Below, in pieces: positions 45,497 through 56,342 of a stretch of 64,000 nt of DNA. The notes under the pieces are model-generated. The model made no database searches. It had not been told where the DNA came from and saw only the letters and a list, made by a program, of their open reading frames with translations. Positions within the stretch are counted from its first letter, which is position 1; the number at the start of each line of letters is the position of its first letter. The position numbers and the translations under genes were made by a program. Source of the stretch: Acinetobacter pittii ANC 4050. Its GTDB lineage: Bacteria; Pseudomonadota; Gammaproteobacteria; Pseudomonadales; Moraxellaceae. The DNA lies in the NCBI RefSeq assembly GCF_000399685.1, contig NZ_KB976987.1, positions 2,089,647 through 2,153,646 of the forward strand. The letters are read 5' to 3'.

Positions 45497-47563
45497 TTAA
45501 GCTTGTGGATCTGGGAACAATGGACGGTTCCCCGGACTAATACGATTAATATGTAAGAACGTCATATGTCTTTCATATTTATCTAAAATATCGTTAATCA
45601 CCTGTTCTTTACTGTAGCCAACCAGATCGTTATCTTGCGAGCCATCATAAAGATAGGTTTCAAGTCGGAAATAGAACTGTTTGCCACGTTTTACACGCTG
45701 ACTGAAGTTAGGCGCGCTATAACGTACAGGCCAGATCTGATAAACAAAGTTTTGCTCTTCTTCCAAATGAATAGTGAGATCTAGATGGTAAAGCGTGTCT
45801 TCATCTTCTAGTGGCGTTTGCTGCACATCTACATTCATACCCTGCTTAACAAGCTCATCGGCAACAGCCTGAACGGCTGGCAAACAAACTGTGTCTAGCA
45901 TGCGCTGTGTTTCAGTGGTTCCCGGATGATGCATGACTCGAGTTAAACGTTGTTTCCAGTTGAGAATATCCACATTCCCTACGACTGGAGCAGCATTCAT
46001 ACTGCGACTGGCATGCCTGTAATCTTCAAGTCTGAGCGACTTATAAAGCCCTGCCATCACAAGGAACATCACAAAACTAAACGGCAGTCCCATAATAATC
46101 GTTGCGTTTTGCAAAGCGGTAATGCCGTTGGTCATCAACATGGCTAATGTGAGCAAACCAATTGCCACCGCCCAAAACACACTTAACCAACGAGGAGCAT
46201 CATTATCAATATGAGTCAGTTTTGTGGTGAAGTTACCTAAAACCAGTGCCCCCGAATCAGCAGAAGTCACGTAGAACAAAAGTCCTGTCACAGTGGCAAT
46301 TGAAGCAATAAAGGTAAAGCCCGGATATTGTGCTAACAGGTCATAAAAACCATGTGCCGGGTTTGCCAATACTGTTGCGGCTAAGGTTTGATTACCTTCA
46401 AAAATAACGCTGTGTAATGCGCTATTACCAAAAATAGATAACCACGTCAGTGTAAATAGAAGTGGAATAATTAAAGTACCGCACACAAACTCACGGATGG
46501 TACGTCCTCTTGAGATGCGTGCCAGAAAGAGTCCAACAAATGGAGACCAAGCAATCCACCATGCCCAGAAGAAGAAAGTCCAACTACTCATCCACTCTTT
46601 AGGCTGTTCAAAAGCGAAACTTTGTAAGGCTAAAGTTGGGAAACGGGTTAAATAGTCACCAATATTTTGGACAAGGGCATTGAGTAAAAACTCGGTATTT
46701 CCCAAGAACAAAATAAACAGTAATAGCCCGATAGAAACATAAATATTGATTTCAGATAAAATCCGCAGGCCTTTATTGACCCCAGATGTCACCGAAATAA
46801 CACTAATGCCGACCGCGACAGCAATCAGGATAAATTGCATCCAGATATTTTCTGGTAACCCCAATAATACATGTAGGCCATAATTCAGCTGTACCACTCC
46901 AATCCCGCAGGTTGTCGCAATACCGAAAATTGTCCCGATCACGGCAGCCGTATCTACACTATGTCCAATCGCACCATTAATTCTGTTCCCAAAAATTGGG
47001 TAAAGTGCAGAACGAATGGTAAGCGGTAAGTTATAACGATAACTGAAATATCCCAATGACATACCAATCAAGGCATACATACACCAGCCAGTTAAGCCAT
47101 AGTGAAACAATGTCCAAACCATACTTTGGCGCGCTGCTTCATAGGTCTGACCTGCTCCGACCGGAGGTTGCATATAATGAGATAGTGGTTCAGCGACCGA
47201 GAAGAACATTAGGTCGATACCGATACCAGCCGAAAATAGCATCGCAGACCAACTGAGTAAACTAAACTCAGGTTTTGAATGCTTAGGTCCTAATTTGATA
47301 CTGCCGTATCTTGAACAGGCAATAAAAATCACGAAAACCATATATAACGTTGCGGCAAGCAGATAATACCAACCAAAGGTTGAGGTTACCCACTGGAGTA
47401 CGGCGTTCATGACTCTATTTGCAAAATCATTGAACAAAAACGTGACGAGAGAGAAAATTAAAATAAGTAGAGCTGAAAAATAAAAAACCACACGGTTGAG
47501 CGGGTCTTTTTTAGATTTAGATAATGTTAAATCATCAACTGCTCTTGGATTATCTGTTGCCAT
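45497..47563 (-). CDS. betT: BCCT-family transporter with long C-terminal domain, probable choline uptake
   Basis: This 688-residue inner-membrane protein has 12 predicted helices with the BCCT signatures GIGIDLMFFSVAEPLSHY and FFWAWWIAWSPFVGLFLARI. A cytoplasmic C-terminal region of about 170 residues follows, as in E. coli BetT, where it takes part in osmotic control. Import of choline for conversion to glycine betaine is likely from its place next to betIBA. It is the second BCCT gene of a tandem pair, and a MarC-family gene follows 11 bases later. Confidence 0.88.
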   Translation of the reverse strand: MATDNPRAVDDLTLSKSKKDPLNRVVFYFSALLILIFSLVTFLFNDFANRVMNAVLQWVTSTFGWYYLLAATLYMVFVIFIACSRYGSIKLGPKHSKPEFSLLSWSAMLFSAGIGIDLMFFSVAEPLSHYMQPPVGAGQTYEAARQSMVWTLFHYGLTGWCMYALIGMSLGYFSYRYNLPLTIRSALYPIFGNRINGAIGHSVDTAAVIGTIFGIATTCGIGVVQLNYGLHVLLGLPENIWMQFILIAVAVGISVISVTSGVNKGLRILSEINIYVSIGLLLFILFLGNTEFLLNALVQNIGDYLTRFPTLALQSFAFEQPKEWMSSWTFFFWAWWIAWSPFVGLFLARISRGRTIREFVCGTLIIPLLFTLTWLSIFGNSALHSVIFEGNQTLAATVLANPAHGFYDLLAQYPGFTFIASIATVTGLLFYVTSADSGALVLGNFTTKLTHIDNDAPRWLSVFWAVAIGLLTLAMLMTNGITALQNATIIMGLPFSFVMFLVMAGLYKSLRLEDYRHASRSMNAAPVVGNVDILNWKQRLTRVMHHPGTTETQRMLDTVCLPAVQAVADELVKQGMNVDVQQTPLEDEDTLYHLDLTIHLEEEQNFVYQIWPVRYSAPNFSQRVKRGKQFYFRLETYLYDGSQDNDLVGYSKEQVINDILDKYERHMTFLHINRISPGNRPLFPDPQA

Positions 47564-47604
47564 ACAATCCTCAAGGAATAAAATAAAAACAAAATATTTA
47601 ATTT

Positions 47605-47640
47605 CGTCTTTTCACTCTTATTTAAAACAGTGAAAAGACG
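47605..47640 (-). other. hairpin between the two BCCT genes
   Basis: CGTCTTTTCACT (47605-47616) pairs perfectly with AGTGAAAAGACG (47629-47640). It is not followed by a T run on the minus strand, so it looks more like a partial terminator or an RNA-stability element that could set different levels of the two transporters. Confidence 0.6.
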
Positions 47641-47685
47641 ACTTTAAACGCAAAAAAAATAATATATAGATGTGATTGGGTGAGG

Positions 47686-49308
47686 TTATAAAACCTCAGT
47701 CACTTTATTCTGGTCACAATCCGATGGGACCGTAATGTCTTTTGAAACAGCTAACTGTTTTTTCACTAATTGAGGGTCAAAATCATCTTGCTTTAATGCT
47801 TTGGCTAAACCAAACATATAGAGCAAAATAATGACTGAAAATGGTAAACCACATAACACCACAGCACTTTGCATGGAGTTAAAACTACCGGCTAAAAGCA
47901 AGCCAATACTTACAATGGTAATTACCACAGACCAAAAGACGCGTAACCAGATCGGTGAATCACTATCATTGGTGCCCCCTTTTGAGGACAAATTAGCGAT
48001 CATTAGTGTACCAGAGCCAACTGGTGTCAAAAATAAAACGAAACAAATTACAACAACAATACCGGCAACGTAAGGATTAAACGGCAGATATTCGAGTAAT
48101 TTAAATAAAGATAATGCCGGATCAGTTAAGACCATATCGCCTAAAACTTTCTGTTTTTGCTGCAAGATTAAATAAATTGCAGTATTTCCAAAAACCGAAA
48201 TCCAAGCCAATGTAAAACCAAGCGGAATCAGGCATACACCCAATACAACTTCGCGAATGGTACGACCTTTTGAAATGCGCGCAATAAACATGCCGACAAA
48301 AGGCGCCCAAGCAATCCACCAAGCCCAATAAAATACGGTCCACGAACCTAACCAACCACTGGCTTTTTGGTTGTATAAATACATATCAAAGCTTTTACCC
48401 ATAAAATTATTAAGGTAATCGCCCGTATTTTGCACAAGACCATTTAATAAATGGTTTGTCGGACCGGTTAAGAATACAAATAAAAGTAAGGCATACAGCA
48501 AACGTAAATTAATACGCGACAACCACGCTAAACCTTTTTCAATACCCACCACTGTCGTGATCGTGGCAACGAACATCATGATGAGCACAGCAGTAATTAA
48601 AGTTGCAGAGTTATCTGGAATTTGAGGAAGTAAATAACAAATACCCGATACGAGCACCAAAGCTCCAATTCCCAAATTGGTGACCAAGGAAATAACTGTC
48701 GCTAAAATTCCAAAGCCATCGACAAAATCACCCACCAAGCCATGCACTCGCTCTCCAAAAATTGGGTAAAGCGCTGAACGCAGTGCTAATGGCAAGTTTT
48801 GTCTGAAAGCGAAGTAACCTAAAGTAACTCCGAGCAATGCATAAAGTACCCAGCCATGAATCCCCCAATGCAAAAAGCTATAAGTCATCGCATTACGGGC
48901 TGCCTGAATCGTTCCTGCCTCGCCTTCTGGCGGTCTTAAAAAATGGTCAACAGGTTCGGCCACGCCATAATAAAGTAGCGCAATACCAATCCCTGCCGAG
49001 AACAACATTGAAGTCCAAGCCAGATAAGTAAACTCAGGTTTATCGTCATCTTTACCTAGAGGAATCTGCCCTACTTTTGAAAAAGCGAGCCAAGCAACAA
49101 AGCCCAAACACAGCACAATAACCAGCATGTAATACCACCCAAAAAAGTGATTTACCTGCTCTTGTACATAGGTCAACCAAAACTGACTTTTTTCTGGAAA
49201 CAGCACAAAAAGTAGGCCAAAAATGCCAATACTGATGGCTGAACTCCAAAATACAAAACGATTTAACCGAATATGGTCTGAAGAATATCTATCACTTTTC
49301 AACACCAT
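47686..49308 (-). CDS. betT: BCCT-family transporter, short form, probable choline uptake
   Basis: This 540-residue BCCT protein has GIGIALLYYGVAEPVDHF, the WAWWIAWAPFVGMFIARISKG helix and only a short C-terminal tail. The short tail suggests transport independent of osmotic stress, in contrast to the long form next to it. A. baylyi is known to have two choline transporters, BetT1 and BetT2, of this kind. Which name applies here cannot be settled. It faces betIBA across the palindromic control region. Confidence 0.88.
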   Translation of the reverse strand: MVLKSDRYSSDHIRLNRFVFWSSAISIGIFGLLFVLFPEKSQFWLTYVQEQVNHFFGWYYMLVIVLCLGFVAWLAFSKVGQIPLGKDDDKPEFTYLAWTSMLFSAGIGIALLYYGVAEPVDHFLRPPEGEAGTIQAARNAMTYSFLHWGIHGWVLYALLGVTLGYFAFRQNLPLALRSALYPIFGERVHGLVGDFVDGFGILATVISLVTNLGIGALVLVSGICYLLPQIPDNSATLITAVLIMMFVATITTVVGIEKGLAWLSRINLRLLYALLLFVFLTGPTNHLLNGLVQNTGDYLNNFMGKSFDMYLYNQKASGWLGSWTVFYWAWWIAWAPFVGMFIARISKGRTIREVVLGVCLIPLGFTLAWISVFGNTAIYLILQQKQKVLGDMVLTDPALSLFKLLEYLPFNPYVAGIVVVICFVLFLTPVGSGTLMIANLSSKGGTNDSDSPIWLRVFWSVVITIVSIGLLLAGSFNSMQSAVVLCGLPFSVIILLYMFGLAKALKQDDFDPQLVKKQLAVSKDITVPSDCDQNKVTEVL

Positions 49309-49450
49309 CTTATTGCTCCTTGCAATCGGTGTATTTTTCTCAAAATAACGTGATAAGTACTGTACTTATGCGCATCATCCTATCCTTAAGAACCTTTGAT
49401 TTCACCTCTTTATTCCAGAAGTTATCTTCAAAAATTCATTGATTTTTACA

Positions 49451-49498
49451 TATCATACTTGTTATTGATTGAACGTTCAATCAATAACAAGTATGATA
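49451..49498. promoter_or_regulatory. 48-bp perfect palindrome: bidirectional bet promoter and BetI operator
   Basis: The two 24-base arms meet without a spacer at 49474/49475. Each half carries a promoter pointing outward. On the plus strand TTGAAC (49469-49474) is followed after 17 bases by TATGAT (49492-49497). The mirror image on the minus strand uses 49475-49480 and 49452-49457. The two -35 boxes stand back to back. BetI, a TetR-type choline-responsive repressor encoded next to it, is the expected ligand. Confidence 0.85.
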
Positions 49499-49573
49499 AA
49501 AAAGTGCTATGATGCTCTGCAAGTTAACATGTTGAATTTTAAGCACCCCTAAAAAGTGCTGATGTGGACAACC

Positions 49574-50197
49574 ATGACAAAACGCAGAGTAAAACCAGAA
49601 CATGTGCGACGTGAAGAAATCATGAACGCTGCACTCGACGTAATTTATGAAGTGGGGTTATCCAATACCACCATTGCACAAATTGCAAAAAAAGCCGAGT
49701 TGTCGACCGGCATTGTCAGCCATTATTTTGGTGACAAACAAGGGTTGATAAATACCTGTATGCAAGAAATGTTAAATGTTCTGCGTCGTAAAACCGAACA
49801 GTACAGAGCAGAAGCAGATTCGCATCCAGAGAGCCAGATTAAGGCCATTATCGACTCTAACTTTGACATTAGTCAGGTTAATGAAAAAGCAATGCGGGTC
49901 TGGTTAGACTTTTGGTCAGCAAGTATGCATGTACCAGACTTAAGCCGCTTACAAAAGATTAATGATCAACGCCTGTACTCCAACTTGAAGTTTTATTTCC
50001 TCAAGTTAATGAATGAACAACAGGCCAGTGTTGCCGCTAGAGGATTGGCAGCATTGATTGATGGATTATGGTTACGAGGCAGTTTAAGCCGTCATAACGA
50101 ATTTGACAGCAACCTTGCTCGTTCCATTGCTTACGATTATGTACAAACGCAATTGCAATTTGCGAACAAGCCTTTGCAGGAGAGACAAAATGAGTGA
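49574..50197 (+). CDS. betI: choline-responsive TetR-family repressor BetI
   Basis: This protein of about 207 residues has the TetR helix-turn-helix [21 protein letters not shown] and the BetI-specific [20 protein letters not shown] and [16 protein letters not shown] segments. It represses the bet genes until choline is present. The frame could start as early as the GTG at 49556 or the ATG at 49562. I prefer the ATG at 49574 by comparison with known BetI, but no start has a convincing ribosome binding site. It overlaps betB by 8 bases. Confidence 0.92.
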   Translation: MTKRRVKPEHVRREEIMNAALDVIYEVGLSNTTIAQIAKKAELSTGIVSHYFGDKQGLINTCMQEMLNVLRRKTEQYRAEADSHPESQIKAIIDSNFDISQVNEKAMRVWLDFWSASMHVPDLSRLQKINDQRLYSNLKFYFLKLMNEQQASVAARGLAALIDGLWLRGSLSRHNEFDSNLARSIAYDYVQTQLQFANKPLQERQNE

Positions 50198-51662
50198 TGT
50201 ACAAGTTCATCAGTTGTATATCCATGGACGCTACGTTAAAGCAACCAGTGGTAAAACATTTAATAGTATTAACCCTGCCAACGGCGAGACAATCGCGACT
50301 CTTCAGCAAGCTTCTGAACAAGATATTGAAGCTGCTGTACAAAGTGCCCAACAAGGACAAAAAATCTGGGCTGCCATGACTGCCATGGAGCGTTCACGTA
50401 TTTTACGTCGTGCTGTCGACATTCTTCGTGAACGAAATGATGAGCTTGCCCGTCTTGAAACTCTCGACACAGGTAAAGCCTATAGCGAAACATCGACAGT
50501 TGATATTGTGACTGGTGCAGATGTACTCGAATACTACGCAGGACTTGCAACAGCCATTCAGGGTGAACAAGTTCCACTTCGCGAATCTAGTTTCTTTTAT
50601 ACACGCCGTGAACCTTTAGGCGTGGTTGCCGGTATTGGTGCTTGGAACTATCCAATTCAAATCGCTTTATGGAAATCTGCCCCTGCCCTTGCTGCCGGCA
50701 ATGCCATGATTTTCAAACCAAGTGAAACCACACCACTTACTGCATTTAAACTTGCAGAAATCTATACCGAAGCTGGCTTACCAGACGGCGTATTTAACGT
50801 TGTACAAGGTGCTGGCCGTGAAATTGGTCAGTGGCTCACTGAACATCCTGTGATTGAAAAAATCTCATTCACTGGCGGTGTGGAAACCGGCAAAAAAGTT
50901 ATGGCAAGCGCTGCTGGCTCTACGCTGAAAGAAGTAACCATGGAACTCGGTGGTAAATCTCCACTGATTATTTGTGAAGATGCCGACCTTAACCGTGCCG
51001 CAGATATTGCAGTTATGGCGAACTTCTTTAGCTCAGGTCAGGTATGTACTAACGGTACACGCGTATTTGTTCCAAAATCACTTTTAGCAGATTTTGAAAA
51101 AGCTGTTGTAGAGCGTGTACAACGCATTCGTATTGGCGATCCAATGGCTGAAGACACGAACTTTGGTCCACTCACTAGCTTTCCTCATATGGAAAAAGTG
51201 TTGTCTTTCATTGAGTCAGGCAAACAACAAGGCGCTAAAGTGCTAATCGGTGGTGGGCGTGCGACTGAAGGCGAACTTGCCAAAGGCGCTTATGTATTAC
51301 CGACAGTATTTAGCGACTGCACTGACCAGATGGCAATTGTTCAAGAAGAAATTTTTGGACCTGTCATGAGCATTTTAAGCTATGAAACCGAAGAAGAAGT
51401 CATCCGTCGTGCTAACGACACGACCTTTGGTTTAGCTGCTGGCGTTGTCACTCAAGACATTAGCCGAGCTCATCGCATTATTCACCAAATTGAAGCTGGT
51501 ATTTGCTGGATTAATACTTGGGGCGAATCGCCTGCCGAAATGCCAGTGGGTGGCTACAAACAATCTGGCGTAGGCCGCGAAAATGGCTTGACCACACTTG
51601 GGCACTATACCCGTATCAAATCTATTCAAGTTGAACTTGGCGATTATCAAAGCATTTTTTAA
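50190..51662 (+). CDS. betB: betaine aldehyde dehydrogenase
   Basis: This 490-residue dehydrogenase oxidises betaine aldehyde to glycine betaine. It carries the catalytic cysteine in [11 protein letters not shown], the glutamate in [10 protein letters not shown] and the C-terminal [18 protein letters not shown] typical of BetB. The ATG at 50190 overlaps the betI stop codon and has GGAGAG just before it. The longer frame begins inside betI. It is the middle gene of betIBA. Confidence 0.96.
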   Translation: MSDVQVHQLYIHGRYVKATSGKTFNSINPANGETIATLQQASEQDIEAAVQSAQQGQKIWAAMTAMERSRILRRAVDILRERNDELARLETLDTGKAYSETSTVDIVTGADVLEYYAGLATAIQGEQVPLRESSFFYTRREPLGVVAGIGAWNYPIQIALWKSAPALAAGNAMIFKPSETTPLTAFKLAEIYTEAGLPDGVFNVVQGAGREIGQWLTEHPVIEKISFTGGVETGKKVMASAAGSTLKEVTMELGGKSPLIICEDADLNRAADIAVMANFFSSGQVCTNGTRVFVPKSLLADFEKAVVERVQRIRIGDPMAEDTNFGPLTSFPHMEKVLSFIESGKQQGAKVLIGGGRATEGELAKGAYVLPTVFSDCTDQMAIVQEEIFGPVMSILSYETEEEVIRRANDTTFGLAAGVVTQDISRAHRIIHQIEAGICWINTWGESPAEMPVGGYKQSGVGRENGLTTLGHYTRIKSIQVELGDYQSIF

Positions 51663-51757
51663 TGCCTCAATCGGTCTAAAACCTTCAACCTAAATCACAT
51701 ATGCCGAGCAGTCTTTATAGATTGCTCAGGCAAACTGTTAGTAAAAAAAGGATAGTT

Positions 51758-53416
51758 ATGAATATTAAAGAATATGATTATATTATTATTGGTGCAGGAT
51801 CTGCCGGAAATGTACTTGCTGCGCGTCTGACTGAAGACAAAGATACCACCGTTTTATTATTAGAAGCGGGTGGCCCCGATTACCGCTTGGATTTCCGTAC
51901 ACAAATGCCGGCAGCTTTGGCCTTCCCTCTTCAAGGTCGCCGCTATAACTGGGCTTATTTAACTGACCCAGAACCACACATGAATAACCGCCGTATGGAA
52001 TGTGGTCGTGGTAAAGGTTTAGGTGGTTCATCTTTAATTAATGGCATGTGCTATATCCGTGGTAACGCAATGGATTTAGAGCAATGGTCAACTCATAAAG
52101 GCCTTGAAAACTGGTCTTATGCTGACTGTTTGCCTTACTACAAAAAAGCTGAAACGCGTGATATTGGTGAAAATGACTACCATGGCGGTAATGGTCCAGT
52201 ATCCGTTGCGACACCTAAAAATGACAATAATGTGTTGTTCCATGCCATGGTTGAAGCAGGTGTACAAGCAGGTTACCCACGTACTGATGACTTAAATGGT
52301 TATCAACAAGAAGGCTTTGGTCCAATGGACCGTACAGTTACCCCAAAAGGTCGCCGATCAAGCACTGCACGTGGTTATTTGGATATGGCAAAAGGTCGTC
52401 CAAATCTGACTATTTTGACTCATGCTACGACCAACAAAATCTTGTTTAATCAAAAACAAGCAGTTGGTGTTGAATACATTATTGGTGCTGACCAAAACAA
52501 CTTACAACGTGCATTAGTTAAACGCGAAGTATTACTGTGTGCGGGCGCAATTGCATCACCACAAATTTTACAGCGCTCGGGTGTAGGTCAAAGTACCTTC
52601 CTAAAATCAATGGACATTGATGTGGTTCATGATTTACCGGGTGTAGGTGAAAACCTGCAAGATCACTTGGAAATGTACTTACAATATAAATGTAAGCAAC
52701 CCGTTTCTTTATACCCTGCCTTGAAATGGTATAACCAACCTGCGATTGGTGCAGAGTGGTTATTTAATGGTACAGGTATTGGTGCAAGTAACCAGTTTGA
52801 AGCAGGCGGATTTATCCGTAGTTCGGATGAGTTTACATGGCCAAACATTCAGTACCATTTCTTGCCGGTTGCCATTAACTACAACGGTAGTAATGCCGTG
52901 AAAGAACATGGTTTCCAAGCTCACGTTGGTTCAATGCGTTCGCCTTCACGCGGTCGAATCAAACTTAAATCGAAAGACCCGTTTGAGCATCCAAGTATCT
53001 TGTTTAACTACATGTCGACTGAGCAAGACTGGCGCGAATTCCGTGATGCAATTCGTATCACGCGTGAAATCATGCAACAACCTGCACTTGACCCATATCG
53101 TGGTGAAGAAATTAGCCCGGGTAAACATCTACAATCTGATGCAGAGCTTGACGACTTTGTTCGTAACCATGCAGAAACAGCTTACCATCCGTCTTGTAGC
53201 TGTAAGATGGGTGAAGATGAAATGGCTGTTGTAGATGGTCAAGGCCGTGTACATGGTATGAATGGTTTGCGTGTTGTCGATGCCTCTATCATGCCGCTCA
53301 TTATTACCGGTAACTTAAACGCAACTACCATTATGATTGCCGAGAAAATTGCAGACCAAATTCGTGGACGTGAAGCGTTACCACGTTCAACTGCACCGTT
53401 CTATGTAGCGTCATAA
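51758..53416 (+). CDS. betA: choline dehydrogenase
   Basis: This 552-residue membrane-associated flavoprotein of the GMC family oxidises choline to betaine aldehyde. It has the N-terminal FAD motif [16 protein letters not shown], the GMC signature [20 protein letters not shown] and the C-terminal HPSCSCKMG active-site region. The ATG at 51758 follows AAAAGGA; the longer frame at 51701 lacks a site. With betB it forms the pathway from choline to the osmoprotectant glycine betaine. Confidence 0.96.
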   Translation: MNIKEYDYIIIGAGSAGNVLAARLTEDKDTTVLLLEAGGPDYRLDFRTQMPAALAFPLQGRRYNWAYLTDPEPHMNNRRMECGRGKGLGGSSLINGMCYIRGNAMDLEQWSTHKGLENWSYADCLPYYKKAETRDIGENDYHGGNGPVSVATPKNDNNVLFHAMVEAGVQAGYPRTDDLNGYQQEGFGPMDRTVTPKGRRSSTARGYLDMAKGRPNLTILTHATTNKILFNQKQAVGVEYIIGADQNNLQRALVKREVLLCAGAIASPQILQRSGVGQSTFLKSMDIDVVHDLPGVGENLQDHLEMYLQYKCKQPVSLYPALKWYNQPAIGAEWLFNGTGIGASNQFEAGGFIRSSDEFTWPNIQYHFLPVAINYNGSNAVKEHGFQAHVGSMRSPSRGRIKLKSKDPFEHPSILFNYMSTEQDWREFRDAIRITREIMQQPALDPYRGEEISPGKHLQSDAELDDFVRNHAETAYHPSCSCKMGEDEMAVVDGQGRVHGMNGLRVVDASIMPLIITGNLNATTIMIAEKIADQIRGREALPRSTAPFYVAS

Positions 53417-53423
53417 AACTTTA

Positions 53424-53459
53424 AAGGGCATATTTCTTATACAGAGATATGCCCTTAAT
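53424..53459 (+). terminator. terminator-like hairpin after betA
   Basis: AAGGGCATAT (53424-53433) pairs with ATATGCCCTT (53447-53456). The T run behind it is weak (AATTTAAAT), so efficiency is uncertain. Confidence 0.65.
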
Positions 53460-53883
53460 TTAAATCTATAGAGCCAATATTAATAAGAACGATGTATGAC
53501 AGAAAATAAGCATTTATGAGCAGCTTGTTTACATAAATATGGCATGTAATAAAAATTAATCTATTTTTATAGGCAAATTTCCCTCAAGTGATTTAAATTT
53601 AATCAAATTAAAATTATTGTTTTACTTTCAAATACTTAAACAAAAACATCTAACTTAAATTATCTTATTAAAACTCAATTTGATTAAATATAAATCATAT
53701 TTATGATTTTGATGAACCACATTTATTATAAAAATTGTCTTGTCAATGCAAAATTAGTCTAAAATATAGTGTGTTTGCGATAATGCCCAGTCATTTTTAT
53801 TTTTTTCGAAGTTCTCGAATTTTGAGAATTCACTTTCGCATTTATATCCATTTTGTCTGGATACGCTGTCTAGGTTTCCTCAC

Positions 53884-53916
53884 ACCTTAAGTGACTCAAA
53901 TAACTTATTTTAAGGT
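53884..53916 (+). promoter_or_regulatory. inverted repeat covering the mqo ribosome binding site
   Basis: ACCTTAA (53884-53890) can pair with TTAAGGT (53910-53916), extended by AAGT with ACTT inside. The right arm is the AAGG Shine-Dalgarno sequence, 10 bases before the ATG at 53926. The fold would hide the ribosome binding site. Confidence 0.5.
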
Positions 53917-53925
53917 CCCCCTTAC

Positions 53926-55566
53926 ATGAAAAAGTTTTTGAAATACCTTCTGGTATTAATCATTCTTATTTTAATTGCAGGTATTGTTTTCTTGTTTAGA
54001 CCAACTGCGTCAAAACAAGTAGAAACTGCAAAAGATGAGCCAGTTGTTGATGCTGTTCTTGTTGGCGGCGGTATCATGAGTGCCACTCTCGGTACTTATT
54101 TCACTGAGCTTGAACCAAACTGGCAAATTCGTATGTATGAACGTCTTGACCAAGTTGCTCAAGAAAGTTCAAACGGCTTTAACAATGCCGGAACAGGCCA
54201 CTCTGGCTTTATGGAAATGAACTATACCGAAGAGAAAAACGGTAAGATGGAAATTGCCAAAGCTGAAAAAGTTGCTTCTCAATTTGAAGTTGCTAAACAG
54301 TTCTGGTCACATCAGGTAAAACAAGGCGTTTTAGCTGAACCAAAATCATTCATTAATCCAGTTCCGCACATTGCTTTCGTTTGGGGCGATAACGTTCAAT
54401 TCTTAGAAAAACGTTATGCTGCCATGATTCAAAGCCCGCTATTCAAAGGCATGAAATTTACTGAAGACCCAGCTGTAATTAAACAATGGGCACCTTTAGT
54501 GATGAATGACCGTGACCCTAGTCAAAAAGTTGCAGCAACTCGTATGGATGTTGGCTCTGACGTTAACTATGGTTCAATCACTAAACAATTAGTGAGTCAT
54601 TTAAATCAAAACCCTAATTTCAAATTACAGACTTCAACTGAAGTGACTGGCATCAGCCAAAATGATGACAAAACTTGGACAGTGGCTTTCAAAAATTTGA
54701 AAACTGGTAAAGTAGATCACGTTAAAACACGTTTTGTATTTATCGGTGCAGGTGGTGCAGCAGTTAAATTATTGCAACTTACTGGTTTACCAGAAGCGAA
54801 ACAATATGCTGGCTTCCCTGTTGGTGGTGAGTTCTTAATTACTGACAATCCAAAAATTACTGCAGAACATACAGCGAAAGTATATGGCCGTGCTGAACTT
54901 GGTGCGCCTCCAATGTCTGTACCACATATTGATACACGTTATATCGACGGTAAAAAATATGTATTGTTTGGACCATTTGCAACGTATTCAAACAAGTTCC
55001 TGAAAAATGGTTCTCAGCTTGACTTACTTGCATCAACAAACAAAAGCAACGTTTTACCAATGACCACTGTTGGCTTGGAAAACCTTGATCTTGTTAAATA
55101 CTTGGTAAGCCAAGTAATGATGTCGGATGAAGACCGTCTCAATGAACTTCGTAAATACTACCCAGATGCGAAAGCTGAAGACTGGCGTTTAAGCCAAGGT
55201 GGTCAACGTGTTCAGATCATCAAAAAAGAACCAGGTAAACCAGCAACGCTTCAATTCGGTACAGAAATCTTTGCGTCTAAAGATGGTGCTGTAACTGCAT
55301 TGTTAGGTGCGTCTCCGGGTGCTTCGACTTCTCCATATATCATGCTTAACTTGCTTGAAAAAGCTTTCCCTGAGCAAACTGAAGGTAAATGGAACCAGAA
55401 GCTTCATGAGATTGTAGTGTCTTATAAACAAGACTTAAGCAAAGACCCTGTGTTACTCGACAAAGTTCGTCAATACACAAGTTCTACACTTGGCTTGAAC
55501 TATACATCTCCGTTCAAAGCTGCAAACGATGAAACTGCTGCTGCCCCAGTTGCAAAAGCAAACTAA
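53926..55566 (+). CDS. mqo: malate:quinone oxidoreductase
   Basis: This 546-residue FAD enzyme oxidises malate to oxaloacetate and passes electrons to quinone, acting in the TCA cycle at the inner membrane. It has an N-terminal hydrophobic anchor (about 5-27), the FAD motif [14 protein letters not shown] near 43-56, and the Mqo signature [20 protein letters not shown]. The membrane anchor ahead of the flavin domain is a lineage-specific feature. The start has a normally placed AAGG site, which may be folded into a hairpin. Confidence 0.95.
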   Translation: MKKFLKYLLVLIILILIAGIVFLFRPTASKQVETAKDEPVVDAVLVGGGIMSATLGTYFTELEPNWQIRMYERLDQVAQESSNGFNNAGTGHSGFMEMNYTEEKNGKMEIAKAEKVASQFEVAKQFWSHQVKQGVLAEPKSFINPVPHIAFVWGDNVQFLEKRYAAMIQSPLFKGMKFTEDPAVIKQWAPLVMNDRDPSQKVAATRMDVGSDVNYGSITKQLVSHLNQNPNFKLQTSTEVTGISQNDDKTWTVAFKNLKTGKVDHVKTRFVFIGAGGAAVKLLQLTGLPEAKQYAGFPVGGEFLITDNPKITAEHTAKVYGRAELGAPPMSVPHIDTRYIDGKKYVLFGPFATYSNKFLKNGSQLDLLASTNKSNVLPMTTVGLENLDLVKYLVSQVMMSDEDRLNELRKYYPDAKAEDWRLSQGGQRVQIIKKEPGKPATLQFGTEIFASKDGAVTALLGASPGASTSPYIMLNLLEKAFPEQTEGKWNQKLHEIVVSYKQDLSKDPVLLDKVRQYTSSTLGLNYTSPFKAANDETAAAPVAKAN

Positions 55567-55592
55567 GTTTGACGATGTATAAGTAAAATACC

Positions 55593-55626
55593 AAAAGGAT
55601 GAATTTCGATTCGTCCTTTTGTTTTT
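55593..55626 (+). terminator. mqo terminator
   Basis: AAAAGGATGAAT (55593-55604) pairs with ATTCGTCCTTTT (55609-55620), with one G-T pair and a 4-base loop. T residues follow. Confidence 0.88.
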
Positions 55627-55655
55627 AGCCCTCACTTGAGATATTTAGATTCGCT

Positions 55656-56126
55656 ATGACGCCTTTAAACACATCATCTCGCCTCTTGTCATTTGGTTTT
55701 AAGCTCATGCTTGTTTTGCTGTTGGCTTATCTTTTGTTAAGCGGGTTTTATATGTGGATGATTGGCGGTACATCGATTTATGTCAGCTCAGCCGTATTAC
55801 TTACCATCACTGCTTATGCATTTAAGCTCGGTAAATATCAAAAGCTATGTTCTGTTTTAAATCTGCTCATCAGTGCTACCGCGTTATATTTCAGCACGGC
55901 TCATCTATTTTTCTCCCCTGTTCAATTCTTTATATTTTTACCTGCCCTGTTTTTTGTTTTATTGGCTTTTGCTCGCCTAGAAAAAGTAAGCGTTCTATCT
56001 AAGATTCTAATATTACTTAGTTTATTAATTTGGTGTAGCATACACTTTACACAGCTCAAACAACTTCAAGCCTATTATAAAAAGCAGCACACAGGTGAAA
56101 GCTGGCAACAATATGGCGCGCTATAA
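55656..56126 (+). CDS. hypothetical inner-membrane protein, 156 residues
   Basis: I do not recognise this protein. It has four to five hydrophobic segments (about 12-30, 35-55, 65-85, 88-105 and 115-130) and a short basic tail, so it is an inner-membrane protein. It sits alone between mqo and the methyltransferase gene, after the mqo terminator. No motif points to a function. Confidence 0.7.
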   Translation: MTPLNTSSRLLSFGFKLMLVLLLAYLLLSGFYMWMIGGTSIYVSSAVLLTITAYAFKLGKYQKLCSVLNLLISATALYFSTAHLFFSPVQFFIFLPALFFVLLAFARLEKVSVLSKILILLSLLIWCSIHFTQLKQLQAYYKKQHTGESWQQYGAL

Positions 56127-56342
56127 GATCATTTTTTATTCTGTATTTTTAAATAAAAATATTTTCATTTTCACATGAAGTTCATCAGTAAAACTGAACA
56201 ACGTTTACAGAATTCCTCTTAAGAAAAATTATTCATAACAATCTAATTTATTTAGAAATATATCGAGCATATTAGCGATTGAACACGATTCATCTACACG
56301 CTAGATTAGCTGAATTATGTTTCTCCCTTTATGTTGTAATTT

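Larger units (their letters stand above)
53417..53925. other. 509-base intergenic region between betA and mqo
   Basis: No gene is supported. It holds a terminator-like hairpin after betA, a long AT-rich stretch and the promoter and leader of mqo. A second small dyad (TTCTC-N7-GAGAA, 53812-53828) lies in the leader region. Confidence 0.5.

Noticed and set aside
52908-53234. 108-codon plus-strand frame inside betA
   Set aside because: It overlaps betA in another frame and its translation has no recognisable domain or low-complexity membrane pattern expected of a real protein.
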